Assembly: GCF_019175385.1 (NCBI RefSeq)
Contig: NC_083339.1
Span: 26,813,637 to 26,877,636, forward strand
Length of the DNA: 64,000 bases
Direction: 5' to 3'
From: Lycium barbarum
Taxonomy: Eukaryota; Streptophyta; Magnoliopsida; Solanales; Solanaceae
Shown: piece after piece, positions 59,600-64,000 of the stretch
How positions within the stretch are numbered: position 1 is the stretch's first letter
Layout: each line of letters begins with the position of its first letter
Made by a program: the position numbers and the translations under genes
Notes under the pieces: model-generated
What the model was told of the DNA's origin: nothing
Database searches by the model: none
What the model saw: only the letters and a program-made list of their open reading frames with translations

Positions 59600-60890
59600 G
59601 TTTTTGGTTAATAATAATTAAAATGCAATTTAAAATGTTAGCATTAATGATAGTACATTTAAAAACAAATTTAAACATTGTAGATATTTTCAAAGAAAAA
59701 GGCGAAAAATCTAAGAATCTAAAAAAACATATTTGCATAATATAATTATATGAATGATTAAAATAAATTAAATTACCTCTAAAAAGATTGTTTAATTATA
59801 TTTTGTGCGTGCAACAACCATTAATAGAGCCTGAACCAAAAAAAAAAAAAAAAAAGGCTATCGTTAAAGTCTATTATCAAAACAATGACGATATTTTAGA
59901 TCTCATGGTATACATTGAAATTATTGCCTGTAGTTAAATTTAAAAAGAGAATTCATATAATGAAAAAAAAATAAGTTAGCTACAGTTACGACAATTTAAA
60001 CAAAACGTAATGATAGTAACATTTAATAACAAATATAAACATTTGAGATATTTTCAAAGAAAAGGGCCTTAAATCTGAGAATCTAAAAAATATACTTGCA
60101 AAGATAGTTATTTGAATAGATAAAAGAAATTAAATTACCTCTAAAAAGACTGTTTAATCATATTTGTGTGTGCGATAACCGTTAATAGGGCCTGAACCAA
60201 AAAAGAAAAAAAGACAATCATTAGCCTATTATCAAAACATTGACAATTGTTAGATCTCATGGTTTATTCACAATTGAAACTATTACATGTAGTTAAATTT
60301 AAAAAGAGAATTCATATAATGACGAAAATTAAGTTATGTGTAGTTATGGCAATTTAAACAAAAAGAAAAAAAAAAGACAATCATTAAAGCCTATTATCAA
60401 AGCAATGATAATATGTTAGATCTCATGGTTTATTCACATTGAAATTATTGCATGTAGTTAAATGTTAAAAGGGAATTCATTAATAAAGAAAATAAAGTTA
60501 CTTGTAGTTATGACAATTTAAACAAAACATAACGATAGTAACTTTTAATAACAAATTTAAATATTGTTGATATTTTCAAAGAAAAAGACGTAAAATCTGA
60601 GATCTTAAAAACATACTTGCAAAAGATAGTTATTTGAATTGATAAAAGAAATTAAATCCCCTCTAAGAAACTGTTTAATCATATTTTGTACATGCAATAA
60701 CCATTAATAGAGTCTGAACCCAAAGACAATCATTAAAGACTATTATTCAAAAAATGACGATATGTTAGATTTAATGGTTTATTCACAATTAAAATTGTTG
60801 CATGTAGTTAAATTTTAAAAGTAAATTCATATAATGAAGAAAATTAAGTTACTTGTAGTTATGGCAATTTAAACAAAACGGATCCTTCGT
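59600..60890. repeat. Tandem repeats of about 360 bp inside the Helitron
   Basis: Three full units and one partial share markers in order: a GATATTTTCAAAGAAAA block (about 59682, 60048, 60569), CTGTTTAAT...CCTGAACC (59787, 60149, 60667) and GTAGTTAAAT...GAATTCATATAATG (59931, 60290, 60453, 60808). Confidence 0.8.
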
Positions 60891-60952
60891 ACAAATTAAG
60901 GAATTGGAAGGTTGAAGGTTACACAATTTCATACAAATACATATAAAGCAAT

Positions 60953-61198
60953 TTAATTGGCAATTAAAAATTTAGAAAAAAGTACCTGAATTAATGATAT
61001 TAACATGGAAAAAGTTCTAAATATTAGATTTGTGCGTGTTGGAATTTCTATATGCACTGCGTCCACTTCTTCAGCACTTGCTTCGAATAAAAATTGTTTC
61101 ACGATTATTGTATCGCTAGCGCCACTTTTTTCTTCCATATAACTTGTTTCCACTTCGTCACATAATGAGTAGGAAACAGCCCCTTTTTCTATGCACAT
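60953..61198 (-). pseudogene. Exon-like ORF inside the Helitron, source unknown
   Basis: An open stretch of about 71 codons begins with ATG at 61198 (MCIEKGAVSYSLCDEVE) and ends TCAG followed by GTACTTTTTTC, a plausible splice donor near 60986. Composition looks protein-like (mixed charged and hydrophobic residues) with no repeats. Helitrons often capture host exons, so a captured gene fragment is the likeliest reading. I cannot name the source. A chance ORF is the alternative. No second exon was located. Confidence 0.35.
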
Positions 61199-61814
61199 GA
61201 GTAAGTAATTAAAATATAAGGAACTTCTCTAGTCTCGAGAACATCAGATAAAAGTGAAAAAACAATAAAACGAAAAGAACAAAAGCAATTTAATATGTAA
61301 CTCCATAACGTGAAAGACATGCTACAAAAAAACGAAGAAAAGCTAACCTCTAAAGTCTAAAGGTTTTTGGCCAATTCGTCACGGTATGCGAAATCTAGTG
61401 AATGAGATGCAGCAAAGTATATAGAGGAATAGACTCCAAAAGAAAAAGTTTAGTAGCTGAATTATAGGATATTTAGGACGCATAAATAGCCCCGTCTCTA
61501 ATGAATATAAGGAAATAACAAAAAGATTCATAATTAAATTAAAGATGTACGTGCAAATTAATTAGGACTCCCACGAACTAAAAATAAGGAAAGATGACTT
61601 CTATATGAATATAAGGAAATAGTAACAGATTCATAAATTAATGATACATGTACGTGAAAATTAGGACTCCCACATATTTTTTTATAAATTTATACTTATT
61701 TAATATTTAGAAAAATAGTAAATGATGATTTTGTCTATTATGGAATTTTTTAATCAAGGGAAAAAAGTTCAATCAACATTTCTAAAGCTCTTTGTGCTTT
61801 TAATATAATATAGA

Positions 61815-63508
61815 TTAGTATTATCTTTATAATTATAGTGTCTTGATTAGCTTGTGCATATTTTGACTAATTTTATGGGGTGCCTCCTATGTTCCACCAG
61901 CATCAGTACATGGTGACTCTATGACCGAGATTTGAACAAAAGAGAAAAAATTACCTAATATTTTTGCCTCCGTTAAAATTTTGAACCTCAGAACTCATGG
62001 TTCTTAACCCACTTCATTCACACCTACGTCACACCCTTGGATGCTATTATGGAATATTATCTAGTGAAATAGATTGAAATTGGATTTCATTCGCATCTCT
62101 TATTTTGTTTGTCAATTCCATGAACTTGCTAGACAAATATTTGGAGGGATTATAAAAAAAAAAAAAATATTTAAAATATACATTAAATATGCAAACACTT
62201 ATCTAATAGCTTTTTCCATATACACTAAGATCTCGTTCTTCACAAATTAATGCTGAAAAATACATTGAAACCACTTTGACTTGGATAGAGAATAAACATC
62301 ATGTGAATTTGTGAACTTATGTCTACAGTGTATCTCACGCATAAATTTGAAAAATCTGTATTATGCACTTCTATATTTGTCACAAAAATCGATTATGAGG
62401 AGAATTATTCATTTATTTGCGTTAAGAGTCTTGTTAAAATTTCTAAAAGCTGCTTTTCTTGAAAGAACTTTTGTTAGATTTGGACTCGTGGATTTAAGAA
62501 TAACTCGGATATGTGTTTTGTTTTTGAGGTTTGACCATGTGGGCTCGGAGTTGATTTTTAGGTTAACTTTTGATTGACCTTGACCTAAACCGCATATGGA
62601 ATTATAAAATTGAGTTCAATATCATTATTTGACCGTTAAGTGTTTTTTGGCTAGGGTTAAGCCGTTTGGTTACATTCGGATATGGAAAGGAGGTTTTAAA
62701 AGTTTAGGCTTGAAATTTTGACGGATCTGTTCCATGGTCTATTCTGCAATTGCGGACTATTGGTCGCATTTGTGATGATGCCTGGTATAAAAGGGGTCGG
62801 TCAGCTATGTTTTCACATAATAATTTCAAACAGAATCCCAAAGTTCAATGTCATCAAGATGGAGATACGAATAAATTATATGGGTATGGCGATGGCAGAG
62901 GAAGTCCACTACATAGTTCTTGGTGGAACTTTTGTGGCGCAATAGCAATTTGGTACCCCTTTTGAGCATTGAAGTTTCATCATTATTTAATGCTAGATGC
63001 ACTTGCCGAACTATAAATATACAATATATAATGTTGAAGTTGAGCATTTTCAATTGCTTCTTGTGACTTGAAAGCATCTCAAATTCTGATACTTCCATGT
63101 GTGTTATCACTTATTTCTAAACCCGTGTATGAAACACATTAGCACTTTCTAGACCCGGATTAGAATTAAGTGGATAGGAGTCAAACACAATCTCTCTCTC
63201 TCTCTAATTTCAAATTATCTACACCTAAACATCTTTTAATCGAGCCTCTCAAAGTGGAACCAAGCATTTACAATCTATCCTGAGTTAATCTAAACGTACG
63301 CGGAGTTAATAGATTATAAAGACGGATGATCTATTGTCCTTTTTTTTTTTTTTTTTTTTTAAAATGAATGGGAATAAGCTTGTCAAAGGGGCCAGTTCGG
63401 TTCAGTTCATGTCCTGTTTCAGGACGCGGGCAGTCCCTTGCATTTAGAGGTCGATTCAAGGGCCTGGGAGGGGGAACCTGACCGGCCCATGGCCCCTTAT
63501 TAAGTGGA
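61815..63508. other. Intergenic region with a probable degraded LTR piece; no gene seen
   Basis: Around 62440-62960 there is promoter-like LTR style sequence with a TATAAAAGG box at 62785 and GCAATTGCGG/CGCATTTGTGATG words. It could be an old gypsy LTR fragment. CT-repeat (63190-63207) and poly-T (63340-63360) follow. The ORFs at 62311 and 62718 show no domain. Confidence 0.4.
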
Positions 63509-64000
63509 GTCCGGAACTAAAATGACCCAATAAAAAAAGATTGAACTAAAATACCCCAGAAAAAAAAAATGTTACAAAAGTACCTTTAACGCAGTATTTT
63601 ACTGCTATAAAGGATATCTCTCATCTTCTTTAGCGCAGTAAAATACCGCTCTATAGGACCTTTTTGTTTTGGTTAAACTCTCTTTCTTTTACATTTTCAC
63701 ACTTTTTATGTACTTTAGTCATAGATTAATCATGCTTCGAGACTCCGGAACTTCAATATTTTTATATAGAACCCTACTTATTTTTGTGCGATTAATAAGG
63801 CAGACTCAATACATCAAGGATACGCAAAACTTCAGATTGTCGTTTTAGTGGTTGAAAAGTGCTCGAAGTAAGTTTTTGTTTGAAGACTTGTTTTCATTAG
63901 CTTTAAGTTATTTATGTTTTAGGGTTTCGTGTTATTTTTAAATTAGTGCGTACCTTTATTTCAAATATGTCACTATTTTTTTTTATTATCAATTTAGGAT
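63509..64000. mobile_element. Left part of a third Mutator-like element of the GAGTCCG family
   Basis: Begins GAGTCCGGAACTAAAATGACC, closely like the termini at 48340 and 52092. It has ACGCAGTATTTTACTGC (63590-63606) and GCGCAGTAAAATACCGC (63633-63649) palindromic words, then the family's TGTCGTTTTAGTGGTTG / AAGTGCTCGAAGTAAG block at 63838-63872. The right arm is beyond the window. Confidence 0.65.

Larger units (their letters stand above)
59317..61814 (-). mobile_element. Non-autonomous Helitron (2498 bp)
   Basis: On the minus strand the 5' end is A|TCTATATTATATTAAAAGCAC (61814). The 3' end is CTAG|T (59317), preceded by a short hairpin CGTAC-AACGCAC-GTACG. 5' TC, a subterminal 3' hairpin, CTRR end and A/T flanks are the accepted Helitron marks. 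No RepHel ORF is present. Inside are a tandem array (59600-60890) and an exon-like ORF (60953-61198). Confidence 0.75.

Noticed and set aside
59388..59745. Two overlapping ORFs of 116 and 108 codons on opposite strands
   Set aside because: They lie in AT-rich Helitron tandem repeats and mirror each other; composition is of chance type.
62311..62945. ORFs of 88 and 75 codons near the right end
   Set aside because: No recognisable domain, no splice structure, and the region looks like degraded LTR promoter sequence.

Overview
This is a transposon-dominated stretch of a plant nuclear genome. Evidence: chromovirus-type Ty3/gypsy, Ty1/copia, Athila-like, hAT, CACTA, Mutator-like, Stowaway and Helitron remains; an intron-containing gene with GT-AG splice sites; AT-rich intergenic DNA. 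The styles of the elements and of the gene suggest a eudicot, most likely Solanaceae. That is an inference from general familiarity, not from a search. I see no prokaryotic operon, CRISPR array, rRNA gene or convincing functional tRNA gene.

Layout, left to right. (1) 1-1328: 3' part of a foreign LTR full of palindromic CCGTAAC/GTTACGG words. It interrupts the 5' LTR of a decayed Ty3/gypsy element (1329-8929; gag and pol full of stops, 3' LTR 6524-8929). (2) 8930-14503: the 3' half of a second gypsy element, its pol broken by a hAT element with a perfect 8-bp target duplication. (3) 14504-16888: minus-strand fragment of an Athila-like element primed by tRNA-Asp. (4) 18034-30126: a plus-strand copy of the same family with both LTRs and a 5-bp TSD. 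It carries a nested short-LTR copia element (20287-24950), a CACTA-like element (26610-27161) and possibly captured host sequence. (5) 30132-31054: Helitron 5'-end fragments. (6) 31060-46978: a third gypsy element, mostly deleted inside. Its 3' LTR is split by the remains of a tandem gypsy array, including one nearly complete young element (36506-46646).

(7) 47545-56574, minus strand: the one convincing host gene. It is a six-exon L-gulonolactone oxidase-like (GULLO) gene with a 581-codon reading frame that stays open across all five introns when joined at the GT-AG sites I identified. Its introns are loaded with transposons: two Mutator-like elements with long inverted arms, three Stowaway-like MITEs (one abutting a splice donor) and a tandem repeat array. 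A further inverted-repeat MITE with a 10-bp TSD lies about 140 bp upstream of the start codon. (8) 59317-61814: a non-autonomous Helitron containing a 360-bp tandem array and an exon-like ORF. (9) 63509 to the right edge: the start of a third member of the GAGTCCG Mutator-like family.

Most notable patterns: a hairpin just 5' of the polypurine tract whose loop is kept while both stem arms change together in different gypsy families; exchangeable palindromic 'words' in otherwise conserved LTRs and Mutator-like arms; a short GULLO intron bounded by a perfect 15-bp direct repeat; and a Stowaway element inserted three bases into a splice donor.
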